DNA from: Emiliania huxleyi CCMP1516
Lineage: Eukaryota; Haptophyta; Isochrysidales; Noelaerhabdaceae
DNA: 64,000 nucleotides
Direction of reading: 5' to 3'
Assembly (NCBI RefSeq): GCF_000372725.1
Contig: NW_005200087.1
Span: forward strand, 1 to 64,000
In this document: one piece after another, positions 30,239-41,154 of the stretch
How positions within the stretch are numbered: the first letter of the stretch is position 1
Layout of the letters: the number at the start of each line of letters is the position of its first letter
Notes under the pieces: generated by a model
What the model saw: the letters and a program-made list of their open reading frames with translations, nothing else
What the model was told of the DNA's origin: nothing
The model's database searches: none
Made by a program: the position numbers and the translations under genes

Positions 30239-32457
30239 GGAGGCACGGACCAGGCAGAGGAGGCGGCGCGGCACTACAACAAGCTCCACGACCGCCACCG
30301 CTCGCTGACGGGCGGCTCAGACATCCTCACGCTCCGCAACCTGCACAACTGGATCAAGTCGGTCCTCATCGCGCGCCACATGCGCAGCGGCGCGAGCGTG
30401 CTCGACCTCGCATGCGGCAAGGGCGGAGACATGCTCAAGTTCAAGGTTGGCGGCTGCGCGCGGTACGTCGGCGTCGACATCGCCATCGAGTCGGTCCGCG
30501 ACGCGGTCGGCCGCTACAACGGCGCGCACGGGCGGCAGCCGATGCCCTTCGAGGCCTTCTTCTACGCGGCGGACTTTGCCGACGCTGCCCTCGCGGCCGC
30601 CCTGCCCACCGGCCTCCTCTTCCACCTCGTCTCTTGCCAGTTCGCACTGCACTACTCCTTCTCGAGCGAGGAGCGTGCGGCGGCGCTGCTCGCCAACGTG
30701 TCTTCGCGCCTGCTGCCCGGCGCGCCATCCGCCTCTGCGCCGCGGCTCATCCTCGACGCCTCCCCGACACGCGCGCCCCCGCCGCGTGCCCCGCTTCAGG
30801 AGGCATCTTTCTCGGCACGACGGCGGACGCCAACGTGCTCGTGCGGCGGTGAAGGAGCGGTCGCGGGGGCTCCCTCCTGCGGCGGGAGGAAGGGAGGCCC
30901 CCTCTGCCTCCCGCCTGTAGGCTGCGGGCGAGCGAGGGCCTCTCGTTTGGCAACCCGCACTACCGGGCTGTCTTCCCGCCGGAGGCGGCCTCCAAGGCCT
31001 TCCCGCCGTCGCAGCCGTTCGGCCACTCGTACCGCTTCACGCTGCAGGAGGCGGTCGACGACTGCAGGGAGTTCCTCGTGCCGATGGGCACGCTGCGAGC
31101 CCTCGCCGCCTCCCACGGGCGAGGCCAATAGTAGCAGCAGCAATAGTAGCAGCAGCAATAGTGGCAGCAGCAATAGTAGCAGCAATAGTAGCAGCAGCAA
31201 TAGTGGCAGCAGCAATAGTGGTGCAGCAACAGTAGCAGCAGCAATAGTAGCAGCACCAATAGTAGCAGCAGCAATAGTAGCAGCAGCAATAGTAGCAGCA
31301 GCAATAGTGGCAGCAGCAATAGTGGCAGCAGCAATAGCGGTGCAGCAACAGTGGCAGCAGCAAGAGTAGCAGCAGCAACAGTGGCAGCGGCAATAGTGGC
31401 AGCAGCAATAGTGGCAGCAGCAATAGTAGCAGCAGCAATAGTAGCAGCAGCAATAGTAGCAGCAGCAATAGTGGCAGCAGCAATAGTGGCAGCAGCAATA
31501 GTGGCAGCAGCAATAGCGGTGCAGCAACAGTGGCAGCAGCAAGAGTAGCAGCAGCAATCGTGGCAGCAGCAATAGTGGCAGCAGCAATAGTGGCAGCAGC
31601 AAGAGTAGCAGCAGCAAGAGTAGCAGCAGCAATAGTAGCAGCAGCAATAGTGGCAGCAGCAATAGTGGCAGCAGCAATAGTGGCAGCAGCAATAGTGGTG
31701 CAGCAACAATAGCAGCAGCAATAGTAGCAGCAGCAATAGTAGCAGCAGCAATAGCGGTGCAGCAACAGTGGCAGCAGCAAGAGTAGCGATAGCGGCAGCA
31801 CAACCGCAGCAGGCCGCCGTCTCTGGCGGGGCGGTGCAGCCTCGAGACCTCGCTGCGGTGTGTGTGGCCAGGCTCGAGCTCGTCTCTTCGGACAACTTTT
31901 GCGACTTCTTTGCGGCGGAGGCAGAGAGGAATCGGCCGCTGCTCGAGCGGATGCGAGCAGCGCTCTCGGGGGAGGGAGAGGGCGCGCTTGCGTGCCGCCT
32001 CGAGACCTCGGGCGCACGCGCTTGCGAGTAGGCGCGTCTTCCCGGACGGGGACGGCGCCTTGTCCGAGGCGGCAGCGGTAGGTGCTGCCCTCGCCTCGCC
32101 TTCCGGGTCGCAGTTACCTTGCGTGAACAGGCGGAGTGGGAGGTCGCGCACACCTACCTCGCCTTTGCCTTCCGCAAGGCCCTCCCCCCTCCGCCCTCCG
32201 CCCTCCGCCCTCCACCGCGTACGCACGCCACCGCCACTCTGCGCCCCCCTCCTTCCCCCGCCCCCACAGCAACCCCCGTGTCGGAGACGCGCATCCGCCG
32301 CGTGCTCACAGCTTTCTTCTTCTCGCTCACAGGTCGGAGACGCGCACCCGCCGCCTCGCGGAGGCCGTGGGCGGCACCGGCCTTTCAACGAGCAAGACAT
32401 CGTCGTGCTCTCGGCGGTGGGCGGCGGCGAGGAGGGAGGCGGCGGTGGCGACGGTGA
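30176..32457 (+). CDS. RNMT: mRNA cap guanine-N7 methyltransferase
   Basis: Six exons keep one frame: 30176-30719, 30800-30848, 30921-31118, 31872-31991, 32032-32077 and from 32131. Introns 1 and 3 are GC-AG, the rest GT-AG; the exon-4 donor has alternatives. Intron 3 is 753 bp because it holds a 15-bp minisatellite. The enzyme methylates the cap guanosine using S-adenosylmethionine in the nucleus. Seen motifs: SVLDLACGKGGDMLKF (SAM site), YVGVDIAIESVRDAVGRYN, VSCQFALHYSFSSEERAA, then GGIFLGTTADANVLVRRL, EGLSFGNPHYRAVF, DCREFLVPMGTLRALA, LELVSSDNFCDFFAAEAERN and EWEVAHTYLAFAFRK near the expected C-terminus. The frame stays open to 32457, but the true end is probably soon after FRK or in another exon near 32335. 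The N-terminal EREHSRKRKAGLGF is a likely nuclear signal. Confidence 0.88.
31126..31798 (+). repeat. 15-bp minisatellite (CAATAGTAGCAGCAG) inside a methyltransferase intron
   Basis: About 45 units of CAATAGTRGCAGCAG, with occasional 12-base or GTGCAGCAACAGTGG variants, lie wholly between the donor at 31119 and acceptor ending at 31871. Long open frames on both strands here are artefacts of the repeat. Confidence 0.92.
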
Positions 32458-33538
32458 CGGCGGCGGAGGCGGCGGCGGTGGCGGCGGTGGCAGCGGCGGC
32501 GGAAGGGAGGGCGCAGAGAGTCGCGGTGATGATGCTGCTGGCCGGCGGCCGGTGCGGTACGATGCAGTCATGGATGGTGGCGATGAGCTTTTCGCTGACT
32601 GAGCCCACGCGGCATCTCGGATTCTCGCGGCCAGAGGCGGCCAGTGGCCGGGCCCGCGCGCTGCATACAGCTGGATTCTAGTATAAAAAAAAATGGCGCT
32701 GCCCGGGGAGCTCTCATAGACGTCGGGGGCGAGACTGAGTACTGGCCCACGCGAGTGGGGGGCGATAAGATTCTCGTTTGTGTCTTGAGCGCAGCAAAAC
32801 TGACCCCAGGAATTTTCCCTCTCTCCCGGTCTCCGCACTCCGGTTTCGTTGCCGTGCGTAGGTTTCATTTTCTAGTCGGCCGTCCTAGAACGTACGTCAT
32901 TTCGCGTTATCGATTTCGTTTCTCGTGTGTATCTCCGCCGCAATGGGAGTTAGCGCGCTCGCTCGCAGAGCGGCGCCTGCTAGCCGAGCGCGAATACCTG
33001 GGTCGCTGAGCTCGCGCCGGTGGCCAACTGCGCCTCCGCGGCGACGCGCTCCGGCCACGAGCGACGTGCCAATCTGCACTTTGAGCTCGCTTGGCAGCCG
33101 CCGAGTGCGAGAGGAATTTAAATGGCCGAGCCGGCCAGGCAGCCAGCCGACTTCCCGCACCGGTCCGCGCACGTGCGGCCGCGCGCGAGAGAGAGAGATT
33201 TTTAGCAATACCAAACAACTCTAACTTTGTTTGCCGCGCGTGCACAGCCAGCGACCAGTCAGGACGACGAGGCGCGACGGCCGTTGAGCGGAGGGCTAGC
33301 CTCACATGCGGGGCCGGGGAGCTAAGAAGCGCTGCGTATTTATTTTCTTCTCAATAACAAGGCTGTCTCTGTGCGATTTCGGGCCCGGGGTTGTGCGTTT
33401 ATGTGAACTCCCCCCATCCCCAGGGCCTCCGGGCTCGCACCTCAACCTCTCACAGACCAGCGCACAGCGCCATGTTCCCTCTATTTTCGAGCTGTGAATA
33501 AACCGCGAAGCACGCCTGATCCGAACTGCGAAACACAA
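32458..33538. other. Intergenic region
   Basis: The first part is GGC-rich simple sequence that could be coding if the methyltransferase had another exon (a possible segment RPFNEQDIVVLSAVGGGEE near 32385-32440). The rest shows no gene. An AAAAAAAAA tract lies near 32683. Confidence 0.4.
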
Positions 33539-35245
33539 ATGCTGGGCGCGGGGCGCGCGTCGGCGCAGGCGCGCAGGGCCCTCGTCGAGAAGCGAGGGCA
33601 GTGCAACTGCCGCAACTCGCGCTGCCTCAAGCTCTACTGCGAGTGCTTTGCGTCGGGCCAGTATTGTTTCGGCTGCAATTGCCAGGGCTGCCACAACAAC
33701 CCGGAGAACAACGAGAAGCGCGCCAGAGCAATCGATGCGACGCTTGAGCGGTGCGGGCTGCCGACCCGGCCGCCGCCACCCGTCGCACCTTCCTCAACCC
33801 TCCGTCCCCGTCCCGCAGCAACCCAACCGCGTTCCGGCCAAAGATTGCTCACGACTCGACCTTGGGCAAGGACACGACCCGGCACAGCAAGGGGTGCCAC
33901 TGCAAGAAGTCGGGCTGCCTCAAAAAGTACTGCGAGTGCTTCCAGGCCGGCGTCCCACGCGCCCCTGTCTCCCGCGAGACTCGCGCGGCTGACGCCTGCG
34001 CCTGCGCCCCTCCACAGGCCGGCATCACCTGTCAGCCGACGTGCAAGTGCTCCGAGTGCAAGAACCAGCCGGGGAATGAGGCACGACTCGCCGCCGACAC
34101 GCCCAACCCTCCCTCTCGCGGAGCCTCGCGTTTCGACTCCGCCCACACACTCCGCCCACACACAACACCCCACCCACGCCTGGCAACACCTCCGCCCACA
34201 CCTCCGCCCGCACTTAAAAGCCCGCTCTCCGAGCTCACGTCCCGGCCGCTGGGTGTCGACAGGACCGCATGTTCCTCGAGCGAGCGGGCAAGATTCCCAT
34301 GCCAGCTCCGAAGAAGCTCAAGGTGGCCCGACGCCGGCCCAGCTCACAAGGGGCACCCACCAGCAGCACAACCCCGAGGAGTGGGGGCATGACCCCCCCC
34401 CCCCCCCCCGGCAGAGCGAGGCCGAGGCCGAAGAGCGAGAGCGCGAGAGTTCCGTCTCTTTCTTCTACCCGCGCGAGCGCCGCCTCCCCACGCCCGGCCC
34501 GTCCGGTGCCCTGCTGCACTACACTCACAGAACACTGAACAGTCCACGGCCGGCCNNNNNNNNNNNNNNNNNNNNNNNNNNNNNNNNNNNNNNNNNNNNN
34601 NNNNNNNNNNNNNNNNNNNNNNNNNNNNNNNNNNNNNNNNNNNNNNNNNNNNNNNACCACCACCACCACCACCACCACCACCACCACGCTGCCGCCTCAC
34701 GTCGACCGCGCTTCTCTCGCAGAGCTCGCGGCCGAGCGAGTCCGCGCCGCCATCGCATCGCACGTGACGGAGGAGCGGCCGAGCGAGGCGTCCTCGGGGC
34801 GAGTGTGAACGGCGTCTCCTCACGGGCGCGTGTGTGAGCAGGAGTGGGCGAGCGAGGCGTGCTCCGAGATGCTGCGCGCGAGCCAGCTGGCCGGCTCGGC
34901 CAGCGGCGAGGCCGGGCCGTCCTCCTCGAGCGCGCCGCTGCTCGAGGAAGAGCAGGAGCGGGCCGTCCTCCACGTGCTGCACAGCAAGCTCAAGCAGGCG
35001 CCGCCGCACCTCGCTCCCCCACCGCCCTCCTTCCCGCGCGCGCCTGGCCCACACGCGGGCCGTGGCCGCAGGTGCTCGACGCAGCCGAGGCAGCCAAACC
35101 GCCGAAGGCCGAGGCCAGCGGCAGCGGTGCCAGCGAGGTGCCCGCCAGGAGAGGAGGACCCGACCGCGGCTCGAGAAACTACCCTCCAGACCCATCGCTT
35201 AGATCCATTCTTAATGCTAGCGCCGCAGCGCGCGGGAAATCGTAG
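33539..35245 (+). CDS. CXC-domain (tesmin/TSO1/LIN54-like) DNA-binding protein, split by a gap
   Basis: Exons seen are 33539-33750, 33819-33945, 34018-34080, 34263 onward, then after the gap 34842-34997 and 35072-35245. Donors are GT for the first and GC for three later ones; frames close at each tested junction. Tandem CXC motifs are clear: [32 protein letters not shown], the linker [12 protein letters not shown] formed across intron 1, then [19 protein letters not shown], and [18 protein letters not shown] proteins bind CHR-like promoter elements and act in cell-cycle gene control (LIN54) or plant development (TSO1). The start may lie further upstream, since only a GTG precedes ATG 33539 in frame. 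The C-terminal acidic/Ser-rich region is unassigned. Confidence 0.85.
34556..34655. other. Assembly gap, 100 N
   Basis: Exactly 100 N, a standard placeholder length, so the real distance is unknown. The right edge begins with about eleven CCA/ACC triplets, a likely cause of the break. The gap interrupts the CXC gene. Confidence 0.99.
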
Positions 35246-35733
35246 GCAGATGCCGAGAGCACCGTTTGTCGGCAGTGGCCAGAGTGACAGCGGTATGTAT
35301 CATGGACAGTGTCTCTCGTTATAATACGGTTACGGCAAAACCGCGAGATACGCCGGGAGTGGGGTGTGTGTCTGTGTGAAAGTCTCTTCTCAGGCTAGAG
35401 TACCTCTCCATTATGTGCCGCGCTCTTGAAATACGTTCAGAGGGTTCGGTGACTGAACCACTTTAAGTGGGGACGAATCAGCGAGAACTCGCCTCTCCAC
35501 CGTGTACGGCCGTACTCCCCCCCCAGACTCCCTGAGCACTGTGCACATGCACACTGGTGTCTGGTGTCTCCGTCTGGACTCTGCACTCTCCACCCTTTGG
35601 TCTCACGCACACACACTCTGTGCGCGTCGCACTGGTTTGCATTCGCGCGAACCCGCCTCTGGACTGCCTCTCGGCTCGCTCGAGTTGAGGCGGTGACCAC
35701 CCATGAGAGTGACTTACCCAGTCCCGGCGATCA
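35246..35733. other. Spacer between convergent genes
   Basis: This separates the 3' ends of the CXC gene (+) and the GT32 gene (-). No coding signal was seen. Confidence 0.5.
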
Positions 35734-37488
35734 TCAAGCCCCTGGGAGCGTCACCTTGCCCTCCTTGATTTGCGCCCAGAGCTCTGGCGTGAGCTCGCCC
35801 ATGCTATCGCGCGCCGTCGAGCCGTCTGCGCCCGTGCGAACGTATTGGACCTGCGGGGCCTGCGACAGCGACGACACCTTCTCGCCCGGAGCGGCTCCGA
35901 CGTGCCAGAAGTCTGCAAGCACGCGCATACGCTCGGCGATTCGCGCGTGCAAGTCCGTCGAATTTGTCAGCTCGTGTGCCCTCGCCAGCGTCATTGCCGC
36001 CTCCCGTGTACGCCCCTCGGCGAGGAGCGCCGAGCCAACCAGGTAGCCAACTTGCGAGTTGGAGAGCTCGAGCGCGCCCGCCTGCCTCAGCCGCAGGCCG
36101 GCCAGACGAGTGAAGTGCGAGGAGCTGCCGTGCAGCGCAAAGCGCAGCTCCTCGATCGCCTCTTCGGCGCGGCTCGACGCGTTGAGAGCCATACCGAGGT
36201 TGAAGTGCGCCCCAGCAGCCGGCGCCATCGACTGGATGTGGTGTGGCGCGCGGCCGTGCAGCTCGAGCACGCGGCGAAAGGTGGCCTCCGCCTCAGCGTG
36301 CTTGCCCAGGTTCATCTCGCACACGCCCAGGTTATTGTGGAAGAGCACCTCGTCCGGGCTCAGGCTCACCGCCTGCCTGAAGTGCTGCAGCGCCGCGCCG
36401 TGCTGCCCTTTCTCCATCTCGAGGTTGCCCAGCTCGTAGTGCGGCCAGGCATACTCGGGCGCGAGCCGCATCGCCTTCTCGTACGCCTTGGTTGCCGCCT
36501 CGAGGTCGGGCTTCTCCGGGTGGCTGAAATACTTGTACCGCCGGCCCCATTGCGAGCTCACGAAGGCGCGCAGCAGCGTATCGCCTGCCGCCTCGCGCCC
36601 CTCGCGAACCGCAGCCAGCCCATCGAGCAACAAGCCGCCCTCCTGGCGATCGACCCGGTTGAGCTTCCACCGTACGGTGCGCGCGGTGGCAGGCGGCCAC
36701 TCCCCCGCTTTGAGCTGCTCCGCTAGCCGGCGCGCCTCGTCCAGTTGCAAGACAGAGCTCGAGAAGTTCATCGCCGGCTTGAGCGCGGCGTGGGAGGGAA
36801 AGAAGTCGGCGCTCTTGACAGTTTGGAAGCAGCCGCAGCTTGAGTCGGACTCCTCGCGGCAGGCGTGAACTTGATCCTGCAGAGCGCTGTAGTCGATGCG
36901 CGCAAAGTGGATCCCCAGAGGGCGGATAGCGCGCAGCACGCGAAGCAGGAGCGGGTGGCCGGGCTGGGCGACGCTGATAAGCGAGTCGGAGAGGACGTGA
37001 TACGCACTGAGGCTTCCGTCTGGGCCCCACTCCTCCCATTGCTCCGACGGCTCCTCAAAGATCTGTAAGACTGAACCTTCGAGAATCGGGCCAAACGCAC
37101 GAATGGCCTCCACGTCCGCGTCAGCGAAGATTCCCCCGTGAGCGTGGAGCACCAGGTATCGGCCAGCGTCCTCGCGCTGCACGTGTGTTGGCAGTGCGTG
37201 GAAGGTTTCGACGAACCAAGGGTACGACTCGTTGACAAGGGCTGAGAGAGCCGCTTCATCCCACAGCCGGTAGCTCCAGCCGGGGTTGTGTTTCATCCAT
37301 GTGGCGCGCAGCTGCTCGCTGTGCGGAAGCACCTCTCCGCGACGATGGATCTGATGCAGCAACTGGGGACTTGGTGTCTGTGCAGCGTCGGCAGCGCACG
37401 TCGGGTCGCGGTTCAGGAATGCTTGAGCCGTCGATGCCGACTCGGGGAGGCTGCACAAGCTGAGGGCGGTGACAAGAGAGAACGCCAT
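35734..37488 (-). CDS. GT32 (OCH1-like) glycosyltransferase with TPR repeats
   Basis: From ATG 37488 (MAFSLVTALSLCSLPESA, a signal sequence) the frame gives 584 residues without introns; an in-frame Met 30 codons upstream is less likely because it would bury the signal. The N-terminal domain is GT32: LLHQIHRRGEVLP, WMKHNPGWSYRLWDE, and VQREDAGRYLVLHAHGGIFA followed by DADVEAI, holding the DxD motif that binds metal and nucleotide-sugar. From about residue 350, TPR-like repeats follow (WPHYELGNLEMEKGQHGAAL, LFHNNLGVCEMNLGKHAEAE, HFNLGMALNASSRAEEAIEE). GT32 enzymes act in the Golgi on glycoproteins or lipids; the TPR fusion may recruit partners. Confidence 0.82.
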   Translation of the reverse strand: MAFSLVTALSLCSLPESASTAQAFLNRDPTCAADAAQTPSPQLLHQIHRRGEVLPHSEQLRATWMKHNPGWSYRLWDEAALSALVNESYPWFVETFHALPTHVQREDAGRYLVLHAHGGIFADADVEAIRAFGPILEGSVLQIFEEPSEQWEEWGPDGSLSAYHVLSDSLISVAQPGHPLLLRVLRAIRPLGIHFARIDYSALQDQVHACREESDSSCGCFQTVKSADFFPSHAALKPAMNFSSSVLQLDEARRLAEQLKAGEWPPATARTVRWKLNRVDRQEGGLLLDGLAAVREGREAAGDTLLRAFVSSQWGRRYKYFSHPEKPDLEAATKAYEKAMRLAPEYAWPHYELGNLEMEKGQHGAALQHFRQAVSLSPDEVLFHNNLGVCEMNLGKHAEAEATFRRVLELHGRAPHHIQSMAPAAGAHFNLGMALNASSRAEEAIEELRFALHGSSSHFTRLAGLRLRQAGALELSNSQVGYLVGSALLAEGRTREAAMTLARAHELTNSTDLHARIAERMRVLADFWHVGAAPGEKVSSLSQAPQVQYVRTGADGSTARDSMGELTPELWAQIKEGKVTLPGA

Positions 37489-38699
37489 GGACAGGCGCAC
37501 CCTCGTTTGTCGGCGGCCGGCTCGGCGGGCACTCGGCGGGCGCTTCCACGTTCCACGTCCACACCCGCCAGCACACACCGGCCCCAGGGATACCCGGCGC
37601 GAGACGGACAGTCTCTGAAGGCCAATTATTCACACCAGAGTAAATACGTGCGGTTCGAAGTGCACACGCACGTCGGTCTGTGCCGCTCGCTACCGGTACC
37701 GCTGGGGCGTCATGTATGTTGAGAGAGAAAAAGAAAGAAGGAAAACTGACAAGGGGAGGGGTGTGGTGCGCTAGCCGTCGCCCACCCTTGGGCGTCCGCC
37801 TCTTCCTATCTCTCTTCGCAGTCTCTCGCCGATTCTCGCTGCAACCTTCATGCCACCTCGCGGACGCGGTCGTCCCACTCTCGTCGTTCTCTCCCTTGTC
37901 GCTTCTTCCTCTGTCGCGTCGCTCTCCTCTCACTGCCTCGTTCTGCGACGCCGCCGCCGCCTGCCGGTCCCTTGTTCTCGCGGCTTCTTTCGCCTTTCGG
38001 CGCAACTCCGCCCTCCTCGCGGCATATTTTGGCCCCTCGAGTTTATCGAGCTCTCCTCGCGCAAGGACGACTCTTCTGACGCCCACTGCGATCATTTGCC
38101 GCCAAGTCATATCGTTGCTCAGGTCCACTCTCTCTTCGAACACGTGTTGAGAGAGAGATTTTTACCAAAACACGGAACAATTTTTTTGTCATGTTTGTTT
38201 GTTATTCTGCGTCAGAGAGCTCTCATCAGACACCTCGCGTGTGAGAGGACAGTTCGACGTAGCAGCTCACATGGACGTCCATGTGCTGGCTGGCGGAGGA
38301 GGCCGCTGCCGTCAGTCAGTCGACAGGAGCCGGCACGTACGTCTCGTCGGCCAGTGCCCTGGGCGCAACCATTTTCTCGCTCGTGCGGTCTCTTTTTCGC
38401 TACGCACTTGGAGCACTTGGAGTGCGGTCATCAACCTCACATCCAGGGCCGGGGAGCTGAGGAGCGCACCCAGCGGGCCGGATGATCGGTATCAGGTTGC
38501 GGGCTAGAGAGCCCTAGCCCTGGGGGGGTGCGCGTTCGCAGGGAAAGGGCCGTAAAGTAAACACGGGTCTCCGAGGGCTGGCTCCGTGTACCGGGGTTCC
38601 CCTTAACTGCAGAACGCCCCCTCTTACTCGGAGCTAACGAACACACAACACTGTACTTCACATACGTACATACACGGACACCAAAAGTGTTTTAAAAAC
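37489..38699. other. Gene-poor spacer with a dispersed-repeat segment
   Basis: At about 37723-37805 it contains AAAGAAAGAAGGAAAAC and GGTGCGCTAGCCGTCGCCCA, which recur at about 56886-56990. The rest has only short domain-free frames. CACTTGGAGCACTTGGAGTG near 38405 is a short local duplication. It ends at the transposon-like element. Confidence 0.5.
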
Positions 38700-38704
38700 T
38701 TAAA

Positions 38705-40908
38705 GGTGGCAGTCCGGGTTCTGTGAAGAGGGTCGCTGGTCGAATGCGAGCCAGTTCGCTCGCGACGCCGACGCCGACGCCGCCGCCGGAACGACCGCGG
38801 CGGCCGGTCGAGCGGCCGCCCCGGCCAGCGGCCGTATCGAGCCTGCCCGTCGCGAAGGTGCGGACCTCACGCGCCCCACCGGCCGCCCGCGCCGCCGCGC
38901 CCACGTCGCTCTCTCGAAGCCGAGCGCCACGCCGCTACGACTCCCATCGCGACGACTCCCGTGCTCGCTCCTGGCGCAGGCGATCGACTCCTGACACCCA
39001 TCGAGCGGATGGGCGCGTTCCCGCCGCGACCCGGTACTCTCGAACGACTTTTGAGGGCAAAAGGTGCTGCCCGAGCCCATTCCCGCCGCCCGCCGCCCGA
39101 GATCAGCTGCCACCGGCCAGCGCGCGCGCGGAGACCTGCCGCGAGCGCCTCCGTGGCCCTAGCTGGGGTGATTAGCAAGCGCCTCGGCACTTTAGATTCG
39201 CCCCTCGGGCTTTTCCGCGCGCGTGATCAGTCTCGCGTTCTCTCCTTTTTCAGGCGCCTGTTTTCGGCCTCTGAAGAGCAACCGTCGAGGCGTCGATGCT
39301 CGCCTCCACGCCCGCGCCAAACCTCCGCGATTGGGGCGCCTTGTCGACGGGATCAATTGTGATTCCGGGCGTATTTTTCTGGTATCTTACTCGCACGTCG
39401 GCGACTCTTAGTCGCTTCTCCGTGCTAGGAGGCCTCTGTTTTGTGTCCGTGAGGACTAGATCGAAACTAACATTTCGGCATATGCGAATGAAATCGCCAA
39501 AAAATGCGCGTTCACTCACAATTCATGTGTATATGAACGGTGCCGACGGGTTTGGCGAGCATCGAAGCCGTCCAGGCGCAGCAACGCGACGGTTTCGGAG
39601 GCCGACGGCTCCGAAAGAGCCTCCCGAGCGAGGCCGGCGCGGTCACGGTACCGTGGAGGCCACAGACGTCGCCGGAGCGGCACTCCCGGGGCGCCACTCC
39701 CTCACCCGGTCAGGGGGGGCCAACCACAGCCCGCCTCGCCGTCCGTGGAGCTTCCGTGGTCCGCCGCTCCGGCTTCGATTTTCGACCCTCCCGAGGCTGC
39801 TAGAGCAGCCCCGCGGAGCCTCCCGGATGCACCAGCACACCGTCGTCCAGAACGCCGGCGCACGCGCTGCCCAGTGACTGGGCGGGTCGGCCCCGACTAG
39901 GGGCGGGCCCAGCCGCGCGGAGAAGACCATCCCACTCGCGGTTCGTCGCACCGTCCGCTCCGGTTTTCGTCTCGAGCGGGTCGTGAGACGGCCGCGAGAG
40001 CGAGCACCGCGGTCACGGTACCGTGGAGGCCACAGACGTCGCCGGAGCGGCACTCCCGGGGCGCCACTCCCTCGCCCGGTCAGGGGGGGCCAACCACAGC
40101 CCGCCTCACCGTCCGTGGAGCTTCCGTGGTCCGCCGCTCCGGCTTCGATTTTCGACCCTCCCGAGGCTGCTAGAGCAGCCCCGCGGAGCCTCCCGGATGC
40201 ACCAGCACACCGTCGTCCAGGATGACGGCGCACGCGCTGCCCAGTGACTGGGCGGGTCGGCCCCGACTAGGGGCGGGCCCAGCCGCGCGGAGAAGGCCAG
40301 CGAGCTCGAAACACGTCGCCGCGGCCGGCCGTTTCGCAAGCCTGAGCGGGTCGCCAGACACCCGCGAGAGCCAGCAGCTAGAGCGCCGTCGTAGCCGCAG
40401 ATCGAGTCGAGGAGCTTGATGTCCACGGTAGCAGTTGTGGAGAGCGGTGGCACGGTGCGTGTAGACGCGTCGATTGAGGGCTCCCTTTCGAAACGCGACG
40501 GGTACGGCATGACAACTGCCATACAGTTTTACGCCGGCCAGCGTGAGAGCACAACAGGGAGCCGGCGACCCGTACGCTTTGCGCGTGGCGACTGGTGGCT
40601 GTCTGGAGCTCGTGTGAGCTGGGCCGACGCGTGTCCGAGCCGAGAGGACCAGCGAGCGACCACGTTGGCGATGAAGCTTGGCGGCCGGCGCCTCGTCGCC
40701 AGACGTCACAGCGGCGTGGACGTAGGAGTGTGCGGCGACGAGTGCCGGCAAATCCGGCCCAGTGTGGCCGGCAGCTGCCTAGCGCTGGCCTGTGGCCGGC
40801 GCCGCGGTGGCGGAGAAGGCGTCTCGCCGCCGTGGCGGCGGTCGGCAGGTGCGAGCGTGATGCCATCTTGCGGGACGACACCCGTCTCGCAAAACCCGGA
40901 CTGCCACC
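38705..40908. mobile_element. Non-autonomous DNA transposon, 16-bp TIR, TTAAA target duplication
   Basis: The left end GGTGGCAGTCCGGGTT (38705-38720) is exactly inverted at the right end (40893-40908). Both ends are flanked by TTAAA (38700-38704 and 40909-40913). The 2204-bp interior encodes no recognisable transposase and contains a 370-bp tandem duplication, so it would depend on an enzyme supplied in trans. A TTAA-containing duplication is typical of piggyBac and Kolobok superfamilies; assignment to either is inference. The boundaries and repeats are seen directly. Confidence 0.85.
39639..40378 (+). repeat. 370-bp tandem duplication inside the TTAAA element
   Basis: Two head-to-tail copies (39639-40008 and 40009-40378) begin GCGGTCACGGTACCGTGGAG. 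The first 290 bases are nearly identical; the last 80 have diverged but still share GAGCGGGTCG and CGCGAGAGC. Confidence 0.92.
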
Positions 40909-41154
40909 TTAAAGCCGTAAGTTGTGAGCAAAATGGGGTGTTGGTGACTGTATTGAGAAGAGAGTGCACAGGAGAGAGAATGCTTGCACGTTGTCTGTCT
41001 TAGTATATTGAGTACTCTTTTTCGACACAAACCACACAGAACATTACGCTGCTCCACGACTACAGGGTGTGTCGGAAGACCGGCCGCTGCGGCGCTGGGG
41101 GGATCCGACCCATCCGAGGGGCAAGATCAACAGCCAAGCGCAAGCCACCATTCT

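Noticed and set aside
30796..32868. 690-residue minus-strand ORF rich in Leu/Ala/Cys repeats
   Set aside because: It is the antisense of the 15-bp minisatellite and of cap methyltransferase exons that match the family on the plus strand.
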